A DNA stretch of 64,000 bases from Azospirillum sp. B21 (GCF_008364825.1 NZ_VTTO01000004.1:77202-141201), one strand, 5' to 3'. Numbered from the stretch's first letter, positions 28,585 through 40,790 are shown. Translations and numbers: made by a program. The notes: generated by a model not told the origin, from the letters alone.

Positions 28585-30144
28585 ATGGAATTGCTGCAAG
28601 TCGCTGACGCGGTCGCCCGCGAAAAGAACATCGACCGGGACGAAGTCCTGGAGGCGATGGAGCAGGCGATTCAGAAGGCCGGCCGCTCCAAGTACGGCCA
28701 CGAGCACGACATCCGCGCCCGGATCGACCGCAAGACCGGCGACATCCATCTGACCCGCCATTTGGAGGTGGTCGAGACGGTGGAGAACGAGGCCACGCAG
28801 GTCACCCTGCCCTACGCCCAGCGCCGCAAGCCCGGCGCCAAGATCGGCGATTTCCTGGTCGACCCGCTGCCGCCGATCGATTTCGGCCGCATCGCCGCCC
28901 AGACCGCCAAGCAGGTGATCGTGCAGAAGGTGCGCGACGCCGAGCGCAAGCGCCAGTTCAACGAGTACAAGGACCGCAACGGCGAGATCGTCAACGGTCT
29001 GGTCAAGCGCGTGGAATACGGCAACGTCACCGTCGACCTGGGTCGCGCCGAAGCGATCCTGCGCCGCGACGAGCTGCTGCCGCGCGAGCATTTCAAGAAC
29101 GGCGACCGTGTGCGCGCCTATATCTACGACGTCCGCGAGGAACCGCGCGGGCCCCAGATCTTCCTGTCGCGCACGCATCCCATGTTCATGGCGAAGCTGT
29201 TCGCCCAGGAAGTGCCGGAAATCTACGACGGCATCATCGAGATCCGGGCGGTCGCCCGTGATCCGGGAAGCCGTGCGAAGATCGCCGTCCACAGCAACGA
29301 CAGCTCCATCGACCCGGTCGGCGCCTGCGTCGGCATGCGCGGCAGCCGCGTCCAGGCGGTCGTCGGCGAGCTGCAGGGCGAGAAGATCGACATCATCCCG
29401 TGGTCGGGCGAGGCGGCGACCTTCGTCGTCAACGCGCTCGCCCCGGCCGAGGTCGCAAAGGTCGTGCTCGACGACGACAACCACCGCATCGAGGTGGTGG
29501 TGCCCGACGACCAGCTGTCGCTGGCCATCGGCCGCCGCGGCCAGAATGTGCGCCTCGCCTCGATGCTGACCGGCTGGGACATCGACATCCTCACCGAACA
29601 GGAGGAGTCGGAGCGCCGGTCGGAGGAAATCCACAGCCGTTCGGCCCTGTTTATGAAGGCGCTGGACGTCGACGACGTGATCGCCCACCTGTTGGTTGCC
29701 GAAGGCTTCACCTCGGTCGAGGAGATCGCCTTCGTCGAGACCGAGGAGCTGGCGGAGATCGAAGGCTTCGACGAGTCGGTTGCCGACGAGCTGAAGCAGC
29801 GCGCCCTCGCCTTCCTGGAAGTGCAGGACGAGCAGGCGAACGAACGCCGTCTGGAACTGGGCGTCGAGGACATCGTCGCCGAGCTGACCGGCTTCACCGC
29901 CACGCAGCTGGTGAAGCTGGGCGAGAACGGCGTGAAGACGCTGGACGATCTGGCCGATCTGGCCGGTGACGAGCTGGTCGAGATCCTGTCCAAGGACGGC
30001 GCCAAGGACGCGCCCTCGGAGGAAGAGGCGAACGCGATCATCATGGCCGCGCGCGCCCACTGGTTCGAGGGTGAGGAACAGGACGGCGCCGCCGCGGCCC
30101 CTGCGGCAGATGGCAGCGCCGGTGGTCAGGGCGCGCAGGCCTGA
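28585..30144 (+). CDS. nusA: Transcription termination/antitermination factor NusA
   Basis: A 519-residue RNA polymerase partner for pausing, termination and antitermination. In order: N-terminal RNAP-binding domain (1-125), S1 domain (about 133-200, [18 protein letters not shown]), KH1 and KH2 (about 205-345, with [15 protein letters not shown] and [15 protein letters not shown]), and two C-terminal helix-hairpin-helix repeats (about 360-490). It lies 128 bases after rimP; no terminator is seen in that gap. Confidence 0.96.
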   Translation: MELLQVADAVAREKNIDRDEVLEAMEQAIQKAGRSKYGHEHDIRARIDRKTGDIHLTRHLEVVETVENEATQVTLPYAQRRKPGAKIGDFLVDPLPPIDFGRIAAQTAKQVIVQKVRDAERKRQFNEYKDRNGEIVNGLVKRVEYGNVTVDLGRAEAILRRDELLPREHFKNGDRVRAYIYDVREEPRGPQIFLSRTHPMFMAKLFAQEVPEIYDGIIEIRAVARDPGSRAKIAVHSNDSSIDPVGACVGMRGSRVQAVVGELQGEKIDIIPWSGEAATFVVNALAPAEVAKVVLDDDNHRIEVVVPDDQLSLAIGRRGQNVRLASMLTGWDIDILTEQEESERRSEEIHSRSALFMKALDVDDVIAHLLVAEGFTSVEEIAFVETEELAEIEGFDESVADELKQRALAFLEVQDEQANERRLELGVEDIVAELTGFTATQLVKLGENGVKTLDDLADLAGDELVEILSKDGAKDAPSEEEANAIIMAARAHWFEGEEQDGAAAAPAADGSAGGQGAQA

Positions 30145-30218
30145 CCGGCAGCAATGCCGGTTGGAACTGCGCCCGACAGGAACGATTATTCGGGACCGCG
30201 CGAGCGGATGACGATCGG

Positions 30219-31019
30219 ATGACCGAACGGAACGACGAACGGACACCGACCGCCGCCGCGGATGCGGTGCCGGATCAGGAATTGGTACAGGACGAAGGTG
30301 CCGGGACGGACCGCCTGCCGGCCGACGACGAGAAGGGGCCTCTGCGCCGCTGCATCGCGTCGGGCACGGTCGGGCCGAAGGAGAGCATGATCCGCTTCGT
30401 GATCGGCCCCGACGGTGAGGTGGTTCCCGACCTGGAGGAACGTCTGCCCGGCCGCGGCCTTTGGGTCACGGCCGACCGGGATGCCCTGGCGAAGGCCATG
30501 GGTAAATCCGTTTTCGCCAAAGCGGCCCGTCGGGCGGTGAAAGTACCGCCCGATCTGGCCGAGAGGCTGGAACGGCTGCTGGAACGGCGTTGTCTGCACG
30601 CGTTGGGCCTTGCCCGCCGTGCCGGGCACGTTTTGGCGGGGTACGAGAAGGTGCGCGAGGCGTTGAAGGCCAACCAGGTCGGCCGTGCGGGTCCCCCGCC
30701 GGCCCTGCTGGTGGAAGCCGCGGACGGCTCGCTGGACCAGCGCGGCAAGGTGACGGCGCTCGCGCCGTCGCTGCCGGTGATCGATCTGTTCGAGTCCTCG
30801 GCCTTGGCCGCGGCGCTTGGACGCGATCACGCGGTGCATGCCGTGGTGGCGCGAGGCAGGCTGGCCGCTGGGCTGGTCCGCGAAGCGGCACGCTTGAGGG
30901 GGCTGAAAGGTCCCCGGAGGCACCTGGACCTGAAAGATCCCCCAGGGGATCGGGATGCGCACCAGGATTCTGATAAGGGCTCGGGAGTCGGCGATACGGC
31001 CGGCCGGCCTGCGATGTAA
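30219..31019 (+). CDS. YlxR/L7Ae-like fusion RNA-binding protein
   Basis: A 266-residue protein joining two domains that are separate in Firmicutes. The YlxR (DUF448) domain (about 38-118) has PLRRCIASGTVGPKESMIRFV and GRGLWVT. The L7Ae/Gadd45-like domain (about 125-225) has LGLARRAGHVLAGYEKV. Both bind RNA. The last 40 residues are charged and low complexity. Such fusions are common in alphaproteobacteria and sit between nusA and infB, as here; YlxR may modulate RNase P or transcription in other bacteria. Confidence 0.88.
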   Translation: MTERNDERTPTAAADAVPDQELVQDEGAGTDRLPADDEKGPLRRCIASGTVGPKESMIRFVIGPDGEVVPDLEERLPGRGLWVTADRDALAKAMGKSVFAKAARRAVKVPPDLAERLERLLERRCLHALGLARRAGHVLAGYEKVREALKANQVGRAGPPPALLVEAADGSLDQRGKVTALAPSLPVIDLFESSALAAALGRDHAVHAVVARGRLAAGLVREAARLRGLKGPRRHLDLKDPPGDRDAHQDSDKGSGVGDTAGRPAM

Positions 31020-31040
31020 CGTCTGACCACTCGGGAACCG

Positions 31041-33899
<2,859 letters not shown>

Positions 33900-33909
33900 A
33901 TCCGACGGC

Positions 33910-33972
33910 CCGCCCGGCCCCTTCCGGCCCATCTTACGATGGATCACCGGAGCGGGCCGGGCGGTTCGTTTT
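33910..33972 (+). terminator. Terminator-like hairpin after infB
   Basis: CCGCCCGGCCC (33910-20) pairs perfectly with GGGCCGGGCGG (33954-64), with TTCGTTTT after it. The 33-base loop is long. If active it would end the nusA-infB message before the toxin-antitoxin pair. Confidence 0.5.
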
Positions 33973-33989
33973 CCGGACATTTTCCGGAC
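33969..33989 (+). promoter_or_regulatory. Tandem repeat ahead of the toxin-antitoxin pair
   Basis: TTTTCCGGAC occurs at 33969 and again at 33980, an 11-base period (one helical turn). It ends 32 bases before the antitoxin start and may be the site where antitoxin or the complex represses its own operon. Confidence 0.4.
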
Positions 33990-34021
33990 GAAGGTGGTGA
34001 AGCCTACCTGGAGGTGACGCT

Positions 34022-34330
34022 ATGGATCGCATTCCGCTATCCGAAGCCGACGGGCACATGGCCGAACTGATCGACCGTGTGGAGAATGGCGAAGAGATCG
34101 TCATCCTTCGCGACGGAAAGCCGGCGGTGAAGCTGGTGCCCGTCGCCGAATACGCGCAGTCCGAAGGCGTTCCGACCGGTAAGCCACCGATACGGTTCGG
34201 CTTCGCCAAGGGCCAGATCCGGATCGCCGATGATTTCGACGCTCCGCTGCCGGACGACCTGTTGAAGAGTTTCTACGGTCTCGCTCCGGATGAGGAGTGG
34301 CCGGACCAGTGGAAAGGAATGCCGGGGTGA
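34022..34330 (+). CDS. Phd/YefM-type antitoxin
   Basis: A 102-residue protein. The N-terminal 55 residues match the Phd/YefM DNA-binding domain: IPLSEADGHMAELIDRVENGEEIVILRDGKPAVKLVPV. The C-terminal part (FGFAKGQIRIADDFDAPLPDDLLKSFYG) is the segment that masks a PIN toxin in DUF2281-type pairs. A perfect GGAGGTGA precedes the ATG. Its stop overlaps the toxin's GTG start (GTGA). Expected to repress its own operon. Confidence 0.87.
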   Translation: MDRIPLSEADGHMAELIDRVENGEEIVILRDGKPAVKLVPVAEYAQSEGVPTGKPPIRFGFAKGQIRIADDFDAPLPDDLLKSFYGLAPDEEWPDQWKGMPG

Positions 34331-34704
34331 AGCTGCTGCTCGACAGCCATGTGCTGCTGTGGCTGGCCACCGACGACCCGAAGCTCGGCCCTGCCGTCCG
34401 GACGGTGATCGCCGACGGCTCCAGCACCGTTCTGGCGAGCATCGCATCGCTCTGGGAACTCACCATCAAGGTTGGTCTCGGAAAGTTGACGTTGCCCAGC
34501 GGGTTCCATCGCCTTCTGGTCGAGAACGGACTGACGATCCTTGCCATAGATGTCCGTCACATCGAGAGGTTGGACAGCCTGCCCCGGCACCATGGCGATC
34601 CCTTCGACCGGATGCTGATCGCACAGGCGCAGGCGGATGGCTTGACGCTGGTAAGTGCCGACCGAACCATAAGACTTTACGACGTGCCCGTTCTCTGGTC
34701 CTGA
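34327..34704 (+). CDS. PIN-domain toxin (VapC-like)
   Basis: A 125-residue PIN-domain ribonuclease. The acidic Mg2+ site is visible: Asp in KLLLDSHVLLWLA, Glu in SLWELTIK, Asp in PFDRMLIAQAQ and Asp in LVSADRTI. The family cleaves RNA, often tRNA or rRNA, when the antitoxin is lost. The GTG start at 34327 overlaps the antitoxin stop, the normal coupling for such pairs. The frame could extend 10 codons upstream, inside the antitoxin, but without a start signal. Confidence 0.88.
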   Translation: MKLLLDSHVLLWLATDDPKLGPAVRTVIADGSSTVLASIASLWELTIKVGLGKLTLPSGFHRLLVENGLTILAIDVRHIERLDSLPRHHGDPFDRMLIAQAQADGLTLVSADRTIRLYDVPVLWS

Positions 34705-34752
34705 CCGCCGTCGGACCGCACGGGTAGCAGACATCGACGAAAGACACGTATC

Positions 34753-35373
34753 ATGGCCAGCAAGAAGCGCGGCGCGTTCACCGCCGGCAAGCCCCCGTCC
34801 CAACGGCAACTGCGCGTCGGCGAGGAGTTGCGCCACGCGCTTGCCGACCTGTTCCGCCGCGGTGACTTCCACGATCCGGAGCTGGCCTCGCTGAACGTCA
34901 CGGTCACCGAGGTGCGGATCAGCCCCGACCTATCCAACGCCACCGTCTTCTATTCGACGCTGGGCGGCGAGCGGATGGAGGAGGCCCAGGTCGCCCTGCG
35001 CCGGGCCGCCGCCTTCCTGCGCGGACAGGTCGCGCGCATGGTCAACCTGCGCCATGCCCCGACGCTGAGCTTCGAAGGCGACACCTCCTTCGACTATGCC
35101 CACCGCATCGACAGCATCCTGCACAGCCCGGAGGTCGCCCGCGACCTGAGCGGACATCCGCTGGGCCGCGTCAACGGCGACGACGACCATGACGAGGACG
35201 AGGACGACTCCTGGGATGAGGAGGACGATCTCGGCCCCGACGAGGCGAACGAGGACGACGACCTCGACGATGACGACCGCGCCATGCTCGATGACGAGGA
35301 CAAGGGTGCGGATAAGGGCGAAGGCGACGACGAGAGCCGGGGTGAGAGCCGGGGCGGCCGTCGTGGCTCGTAA
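34753..35373 (+). CDS. rbfA: Ribosome-binding factor A with acidic tail
   Basis: A 206-residue protein. Residues 13-125 are the KH-like RbfA domain that binds 16S rRNA during 30S maturation (RVGEELRHALADLFRRG, VTVTEVRISPDLSNATVFYS). From about residue 141 to the end comes a tail almost wholly of Asp, Glu and Gly, ending in GRRGS. Typical RbfA is 120-140 residues; many alphaproteobacterial versions have some acidic tail. The stop lies inside the start of truB (11-base overlap). Confidence 0.92.
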   Translation: MASKKRGAFTAGKPPSQRQLRVGEELRHALADLFRRGDFHDPELASLNVTVTEVRISPDLSNATVFYSTLGGERMEEAQVALRRAAAFLRGQVARMVNLRHAPTLSFEGDTSFDYAHRIDSILHSPEVARDLSGHPLGRVNGDDDHDEDEDDSWDEEDDLGPDEANEDDDLDDDDRAMLDDEDKGADKGEGDDESRGESRGGRRGS

Positions 35374-36304
35374 GCGGAAGGGCACGCCGATCCATGGCTG
35401 GGTCGTGCTGGACAAGCCGGAAGGCATGACCTCCACCCAGGCGCTGTCGAAGGTGCGCCGCCTGCTGAACGCCGAGAAGGCGGGGCATGGCGGCACCCTG
35501 GACCCGCTGGCGACCGGTATCCTGCCGATCGCGCTGGGCGAGGCGACCAAGACCGTCTCCTACGCCATGGATGGGGCCAAGACCTACCGCTTCTCCATCC
35601 GCTGGGGCGAGCGGACGACCACGGACGACCGCGAGGGCGCGGTGATCGACCGCTCCGACCACCGGCCGAGCACGGATGCGATCCGCGCCGCCCTGCCCGC
35701 CTTCTTGGGCGAGATCCAGCAGGTGCCGCCGCAGTTCTGCGCCATCAAGATCGACGGCGAGCGCGCCTACGACATCGCGCGCGAAGGCGACGCGGTCGAT
35801 CTGGCCGCCCGCACCGTGCGCATCGACCGCTTTGAACTTGTCGAGGAGCCGGACACCGACCATGCGGTGTTCGAGGTCGATTGCGGCAAGGGTACCTATG
35901 TCCGCTCGCTGGCCCGCGACCTGTCGGAAGCGCTGGGAACGGTCGGCCATGTCGGGCTTCTGCGCCGTTTGCGCGTCGGATCCTTCACGCTGGACCGCGC
36001 GATTTCCCTGGACGAACTGGCCGCCATGGAGCAAGGTGCGGCCGTCGAACGACTTCTGTTGCCGATCGAGACCGCGCTGGACGACATCCCGGCGCTGGCC
36101 CTGACGGAAGCGGAAGCGCACCGACTGAGGCACGGCCAGACGGTGGCTCTCCTCACCCGGCAGGATCGTGACCGCCTGATGGCGGTTCAGGGTGCTGACG
36201 GTGGGGATGGCACCGTTATTGCGCTTTTCGGCGGAACGCCGGTGGCGTTGGCCCGTGTCGAGGGGGCGGAGGTCCGTCCGGTGCGCGTGCTCAACCTCAC
36301 GTGA
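35363..36304 (+). CDS. truB: tRNA pseudouridine(55) synthase
   Basis: A 313-residue enzyme that makes pseudouridine 55 in the T loop of tRNA. Catalytic D47 is in GHGGTLDPLATG; GWVVLDKPEGMTS at the N-terminus and KGTYVRSLARDL in the middle are also diagnostic. The GTG at 35363 was chosen: it gives the standard start (ARKRKG) and couples to the rbfA stop. The longer open frame upstream is the other reading of the rbfA acidic tail. Confidence 0.94.
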   Translation: MARKRKGTPIHGWVVLDKPEGMTSTQALSKVRRLLNAEKAGHGGTLDPLATGILPIALGEATKTVSYAMDGAKTYRFSIRWGERTTTDDREGAVIDRSDHRPSTDAIRAALPAFLGEIQQVPPQFCAIKIDGERAYDIAREGDAVDLAARTVRIDRFELVEEPDTDHAVFEVDCGKGTYVRSLARDLSEALGTVGHVGLLRRLRVGSFTLDRAISLDELAAMEQGAAVERLLLPIETALDDIPALALTEAEAHRLRHGQTVALLTRQDRDRLMAVQGADGGDGTVIALFGGTPVALARVEGAEVRPVRVLNLT

Positions 36305-36318
36305 TTTAGGAGACCCCG

Positions 36319-36588
36319 ATGTCGATTACGCCCGAGCGCAAGCAAGAGCTGATCAAGGAATATTCGCGCGGTGAGGCCGACACCGGCTCGCCCGAGGTTC
36401 AGGTGTCGATCCTGACGGAGCGCATCAGCAACCTGACCGAACACCTGAAGAGCCACAAGAAGGACTTCCACTCCCGCCGTGGTCTGCTGGTGATGGTCGG
36501 TCAGCGCCGCCGTCTGCTCGACTACCTGAAGAAGAAGGATCAGTCGCGCTACGCCGCTCTGATCGAGCGTCTGGGCCTGCGCCGCTAA
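36319..36588 (+). CDS. rpsO: 30S ribosomal protein S15
   Basis: An 89-residue primary 16S rRNA-binding protein. The full family pattern is present, including [27 protein letters not shown] and [15 protein letters not shown] lies just before the ATG, 14 bases after truB. It is followed by a large hairpin and then a terminator before pnp. Confidence 0.98.
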   Translation: MSITPERKQELIKEYSRGEADTGSPEVQVSILTERISNLTEHLKSHKKDFHSRRGLLVMVGQRRRLLDYLKKKDQSRYAALIERLGLRR

Positions 36589-36620
36589 CGGCTGCGCCGT
36601 CCCGCTGACGGGTTCGGGTT

Positions 36621-36648
36621 CCCCTGGCCGGCCACCTCCGGCCGGGGG
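36621..36648 (+). other. Hairpin after rpsO, possible RNase processing site
   Basis: CCCCTGGCCGG pairs over 11 bp (one G-T) with CCGGCCGGGGG around a 6-base loop, with no T-run. In other bacteria an RNase III hairpin between rpsO and pnp serves pnp autoregulation; the same role here is inference. Confidence 0.4.
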
Positions 36649-36760
36649 CTTCCCACCGGAGCAGCGGAACAAGGAAAAGTCTTCGTTCACCTGTACCGTT
36701 CCGGAACACCTCATTGGTTATTGGCAATAGAAACTCGATCTTGAGCGTTTCGTGATGGAC

Positions 36761-36795
36761 AGGCCGGCCCGTTTATTCGGGGACCGGCCTTTTTT
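36761..36795 (+). terminator. Rho-independent terminator between rpsO and pnp
   Basis: AGGCCGG-CCCG pairs with CGGG and CCGGCCT, followed by TTTTTT. It should separate the rpsO message from pnp. Confidence 0.8.
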
Positions 36796-36941
36796 GCATC
36801 CACGGCACCTCTATCTTGATTCGTTCATTCCTGTTGTCGAACACCATATCACCAGTTTTCTCGCGGGGTCCTACGACCGATGGCCCCGGCCTTGGGCGGC
36901 AATCCGGCCGTTGCAGGGTGTCGGATGGAAGGAAAGAATCC

Positions 36942-39053
36942 ATGTTTACTGTTCATCGTAAAGAAATCGAATGGGGCGGGCGCAAGCTGGTCCTCGAGAC
37001 GGGCAAGATCGCCCGCCAGGCCAACGGCGCGGTTCTGGTCACCTATGGTGACACCACCGTCCTGTGCACCGCCGTCGCTGCCAAGGCGCCGAAGCCGGGC
37101 GTCGATTTCTTCCCGCTGACCGTCAATTACCAGGAAAAAGCGTTCGCGGCCGGCAAGATCCCCGGCGGCTTCTTCAAGCGCGAAGGCCGTCCGACCGAGA
37201 AGGAAACGCTGGTCAGCCGCCTGATCGACCGTCCGATCCGTCCGCTGTTCGCCGATGGCTTCCGCAACGAGACGCAGGTCGTCTGCACCGTGCTGAGCCA
37301 TGATCTGGAGAACGATCCGGACATCGTGGCGATGGTCGGCGCCTCGGCCGCCCTGACGATCTCCGGCATCCCGTTCCTGGGTCCGATCGGCGCCGCCCGC
37401 GTCGGCTACAAGAACGGCCAGTATGTGCTGAACCCGACCATGGACGAGGTCGAGGACAGCGATCTGGACCTGGTCGTCGCCGGCACCGTCGAAGGCGTGC
37501 TGATGGTCGAATCGGAAGCCAAGGAGCTGACCGAAGAGGTCATGCTGGGCGCCGTCATGTTCGGCCACACCAACTTCCAGCCGGTGATCGAGATGATCAT
37601 CGATCTGGCCGAGGAAGCCGCCAAGGAGCCGTGGGATCTGCCGGAGCCGGCCTATGACCGCAAGGCCCTGAAGGCTCGCCTGCGCGAGACCGTCGGGTCG
37701 GATGTCGAGGCTGCCTACACCGAGACGGTCAAGCAGAGCCGCTACGAGAAGGTCGGCGCCGCCAAGGCGAAGGCGCTCGAGACGCTGGCCGAGGAATTCG
37801 ACGCCCAGTCGATCGGTTTCGAGTTCAAGGAGCTTGAGGCCGACATCCTGCGCGGCGCCGTCCTGAAGACCGGCCGCCGCATCGACGGTCGCGACACCAA
37901 GACCGTGCGCCCGATCGTGTCGGAAGTCGGCATCCTGCCGCGCGCCCACGGTTCGGCCCTGTTCACCCGCGGCGAAACCCAGGCGCTGGTCGTGACCACG
38001 CTCGGCACCAGCCAGGACGAGCAGATCATCGACGCGCTCGAAGGCGAGTACCGCGAGCACTTCATGCTGCACTACAACTTCCCCCCGTACTCGGTGGGTG
38101 AAGCCGGCCGCATGGGCAGCCCGGGCCGCCGCGAGATCGGCCACGGCAAGCTGGCGTGGCGCGCCATCCACCCGCTGCTGCCGAAGAAGGAAGACTTCCC
38201 CTACACGCTGCGCGTCGTGTCGGAAGTCACGGAGTCCAACGGCTCCTCCTCGATGGCCACCGTCTGCGGCACCTCGCTGTCGCTGATGGACGCCGGTGCC
38301 CCGCTGGCCCGTCCGGTCGCCGGCATCGCCATGGGCCTGATCAAGGAAGACCACGGCTTTGCCGTCCTGTCGGACATCCTGGGTGACGAAGACCACCTGG
38401 GCGACATGGACTTCAAGGTCGCCGGCACCGAGGTCGGCGTCACCGCGCTCCAGATGGACATCAAGATCACCTCGATCACCGAGGAGATCATGAAGATCGC
38501 GCTGGGCCAGGCCAAGGACGGCCGCCTGCATATCCTGGGCGAGATGTCGAAGGCGCTGACCGGCGCCCGCGAAGGCGTCAACGAGAACGCCCCGCGCATC
38601 ACCGTGATCAACATCCCGAAGGAGAAGATCCGCGACGTGATCGGCTCCGGCGGCAAGGTGATCCGCGAGATCGTGGAGCAGACCGGCGCCAAGATCGACA
38701 TCGACGACGACGGCACCGTCAAGGTTTCGGCCGTCGACCAGAAGAAGTCGGACGCCGCCATCGAGTGGATCAAGGGCATCGTCGCCGAGCCGGAGATGGG
38801 CGTCGTCTACACCGGCAAGGTCGTGAAGGTCGTCGATTTCGGCGCCTTCGTGAACTTCCTGGGCTCGCGCGACGGTCTCGTCCACATCTCCGAACTGGCG
38901 CAGCAGCGCGTCGGCAAGGTGTCGGACGTCGTGTCGCAGGGTGACTCGGTGAAGGTCAAGGTCATCGGCTTCGACGATCGCGGCAAGGTCAAGCTGTCGA
39001 TGAAGCAGGTCGACCAGGCCACCGGCGAAGACCTGACCAAGAAGGCGGAGTGA
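36942..39053 (+). CDS. pnp: Polyribonucleotide nucleotidyltransferase (PNPase)
   Basis: A 703-residue phosphorolytic 3'-5' exoribonuclease of the RNA degradosome. Two RNase PH domains (about 10-140 and 325-465) flank a helical linker. A KH domain (about 555-610, [18 protein letters not shown]) and an S1 domain (about 622-695, [28 protein letters not shown]) bind RNA. AAGGA precedes the ATG at 36942. It has its own terminator. Confidence 0.97.
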   Translation: MFTVHRKEIEWGGRKLVLETGKIARQANGAVLVTYGDTTVLCTAVAAKAPKPGVDFFPLTVNYQEKAFAAGKIPGGFFKREGRPTEKETLVSRLIDRPIRPLFADGFRNETQVVCTVLSHDLENDPDIVAMVGASAALTISGIPFLGPIGAARVGYKNGQYVLNPTMDEVEDSDLDLVVAGTVEGVLMVESEAKELTEEVMLGAVMFGHTNFQPVIEMIIDLAEEAAKEPWDLPEPAYDRKALKARLRETVGSDVEAAYTETVKQSRYEKVGAAKAKALETLAEEFDAQSIGFEFKELEADILRGAVLKTGRRIDGRDTKTVRPIVSEVGILPRAHGSALFTRGETQALVVTTLGTSQDEQIIDALEGEYREHFMLHYNFPPYSVGEAGRMGSPGRREIGHGKLAWRAIHPLLPKKEDFPYTLRVVSEVTESNGSSSMATVCGTSLSLMDAGAPLARPVAGIAMGLIKEDHGFAVLSDILGDEDHLGDMDFKVAGTEVGVTALQMDIKITSITEEIMKIALGQAKDGRLHILGEMSKALTGAREGVNENAPRITVINIPKEKIRDVIGSGGKVIREIVEQTGAKIDIDDDGTVKVSAVDQKKSDAAIEWIKGIVAEPEMGVVYTGKVVKVVDFGAFVNFLGSRDGLVHISELAQQRVGKVSDVVSQGDSVKVKVIGFDDRGKVKLSMKQVDQATGEDLTKKAE

Positions 39054-39078
39054 TCCGTCTCTCCCGGTTCGGGTAACG

Positions 39079-39113
39079 AAAAAGCCCCGGCTCGCAGGAG
39101 CCGGGGCTTTTTT
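39079..39113. terminator. Rho-independent terminator, bidirectional
   Basis: AAAAAGCCCCGGCTC and GAGCCGGGGCTTTTTT pair around a 4-base loop. It lies between the convergent pnp and SDR genes. Confidence 0.92.
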
Positions 39114-39128
39114 CTTTCTGCGGCGCCG

Positions 39129-39863
39129 TCAGCGGCCGCCCGACACGTCGAGGATCGCGCCGGTCGTGTAGGACGCGGCATCGCTCAGCAGCCAGACGGC
39201 GGCCTCGGCCACCTCCTCCGCCCGCCCGGCCCGGCCAAGCGGAGCGTTGACGCCCAGGCGCTGGGCGCGGCCTGGCTGTCCGCCGCTGGCGTGGATCTCC
39301 GTGTCGATCAGGCCGGGGCGGATCGCATTGACGCGGACACCCTGCGGCCCCAACTCCTTCGACAGCCCGATCGTCAGCGTGTCGAGCGCCGCCTTCGATC
39401 CGGCGTAGTCGACATATTCGAAGGGCGAGCCGAGCCGGGCCGCCGCCGAGGACATCAGGACGATGGAACCCGCCCCCCGCGGCGCCAGACGGCGCGCACT
39501 CTCCCGCGCGCAGAGATAGGCGCCAAAGACGTTCACCTCGAACACGCGGCGCATCCGCTCTGCGCTCATTTCGGCCAAGGGGCAGGATGGCGCGACGATG
39601 CCGGCGTTCACCACCACGCCGTCGAGCGGTCCAAGCTGCTGTTCCGCCGCCTCGAACATGGCGACGACATCCGCCTCGACCGCCACGTCGCCGCGCAGCG
39701 TCACCGCCCGGCCGCCCGCCGCCCGCACCGCGTCGGCCGTTTCATCGGCGGCGGCTTCGTTGCCGATATAATTGATGCCCACCGACCAGCCGCGGCTGCC
39801 GGCCAGAATAGCGGTGGCCTTTCCGATCCCGCGCCCGCCGCCGGTGATAAGGATGGCTTTCAT
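39129..39863 (-). CDS. SDR family oxidoreductase
   Basis: A 244-residue short-chain dehydrogenase/reductase. The Rossmann motif is TGGGRGIG (7-14), NAG at 87-89, and the catalytic S139, Y153 and K157 are in place (YVDYAGSKAALD). It is a classical NAD(P)(H) enzyme of the FabG-like group; the substrate is unknown. AGGGAG precedes the ATG at 39863. It diverges from the WYL regulator, and a motif like that regulator's presumed operator lies in its upstream region. Confidence 0.88.
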   Translation of the reverse strand: MKAILITGGGRGIGKATAILAGSRGWSVGINYIGNEAAADETADAVRAAGGRAVTLRGDVAVEADVVAMFEAAEQQLGPLDGVVVNAGIVAPSCPLAEMSAERMRRVFEVNVFGAYLCARESARRLAPRGAGSIVLMSSAAARLGSPFEYVDYAGSKAALDTLTIGLSKELGPQGVRVNAIRPGLIDTEIHASGGQPGRAQRLGVNAPLGRAGRAEEVAEAAVWLLSDAASYTTGAILDVSGGR

Positions 39864-39894
39864 GACTCCCTCTGGATTGAGCCTCAACCACTGC

Positions 39895-39905
39895 GACAGT
39901 ATGCT
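39895..39905. promoter_or_regulatory. Second copy of the WYL-type operator core
   Basis: GACAGTATGCT differs by one base from GACAGCATGCT at 40683-40693. It sits in the divergent region between the SDR gene and the WYL regulator. Confidence 0.35.
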
Positions 39906-39978
39906 TGCCCGAACCGGGTGAACACCCCGAACAAGCGGTGCTTTCCATCGCTGCCCCTGTCCCTCACCCTCCGGTTTC

Positions 39979-40665
39979 ATGTCGCGCGCCGAACGTCTCC
40001 TCGATCTGATGCAGGTTCTGCGGCGGCACCGGCAGCCGGTCAGCGGCAAGTCGCTTGCCGACGAGCTGGGGGTCAGCCTGCGCACGCTCTATCGCGACAT
40101 CGCCACGCTGCAGGCGCAGGGCGCGATGATCGAGGGGGAGCCGGGGGTGGGCTATCTGCTGCGCGCCGGCTTCCTGCTGCCGCCGCTGATGTTCACCGAG
40201 GAGGAACTGGAGGCGCTGGTGCTGGGGTCGCGCTGGGTGGTGGACCGCGGCGACAGCCGGCTTGGCGGGGCGGCGCGCAACGCGCTCGCCAAGATCGCCG
40301 CGGTGCTGCCGCCGGACAAGCGGGAGGGCCTGGACGGCTCCACCCTGCTGGTGGGTCCGGGTGAACCGATCGCCGCAGGGGATGCCGAGTTGGCGACCAT
40401 CCGCAGCGCCATCAGGACGGAGCGCAAGCTGGAGATCGCCTATCGCGACCGCGACGGGTCGGAAAGCCGGCGCATCGTCTGGCCCTTCGCGCTGGGATTC
40501 TTCGACCGGGTGCGGGTGATGGTGGCGTGGTGCGAGCTGCGCCAGTCCTTCCGCCATTTCCGCACCGACCGTATCCTTGCGCTGACCGCCAGCGACACCC
40601 GCTATCCCCGTCGCCGGCAGGCGATGCTGAAGGAGTGGCGCGCGGCGGAGGGTATCCCGCAGTAG
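39979..40665 (+). CDS. YafY-type WYL-domain transcriptional regulator
   Basis: A 228-residue regulator. The HTH_11 winged helix is at the N-terminus (about 1-60: RAERLLDLMQVLRRHRQPVSG and SLRTLYRDIATLQAQGA). The WYL domain (about 135-205) has the pattern ERKLEIAYRDRDG...IVWPFALGFFD. Members respond to ligands through the WYL domain and repress nearby genes. Two operator-like sites flank it: one toward the SDR gene and one ahead of the VOC-EVE pair. Confidence 0.87.
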   Translation: MSRAERLLDLMQVLRRHRQPVSGKSLADELGVSLRTLYRDIATLQAQGAMIEGEPGVGYLLRAGFLLPPLMFTEEELEALVLGSRWVVDRGDSRLGGAARNALAKIAAVLPPDKREGLDGSTLLVGPGEPIAAGDAELATIRSAIRTERKLEIAYRDRDGSESRRIVWPFALGFFDRVRVMVAWCELRQSFRHFRTDRILALTASDTRYPRRRQAMLKEWRAAEGIPQ

Positions 40666-40680
40666 CGATTGAGGTGGGGG

Positions 40681-40712
40681 CTGACAGCATGCTGACGGAA
40701 ACTGTCAGCATG
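40681..40712 (+). promoter_or_regulatory. Operator ahead of the VOC-EVE genes
   Basis: A perfect 9-bp inverted repeat, CATGCTGAC (40688-96) and GTCAGCATG (40704-12), with a 7-base centre. The same bases also form near-direct copies, CTGACAGCATG (40681) and CTGTCAGCATG (40702). It lies 80-110 bases upstream of the VOC start and 16 bases after the WYL regulator gene. Confidence 0.6.
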
Positions 40713-40790
40713 TGGGCCTAGTCTTGGCTGTGCCGGTGAGGGCGGCGAACGGAACCGCCCCACCCCAATCCTTCAAGACCGGAGCCAGCC

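Larger units (their letters stand above)
36589..36941. other. rpsO-pnp intergenic region
   Basis: 353 bases without a gene. It holds a GC-rich hairpin (36621-36648), a 10-base palindrome GTTCCGGAAC (36698-36707), a rho-independent terminator (36761-36795), and about 145 bases of pnp leader, where no convincing promoter could be picked. Confidence 0.6.

Noticed and set aside
36685..36701. LexA box in the rpsO-pnp gap
   Set aside because: Two GTTC half sites are present but 9 bases apart; the alphaproteobacterial LexA box has 7.
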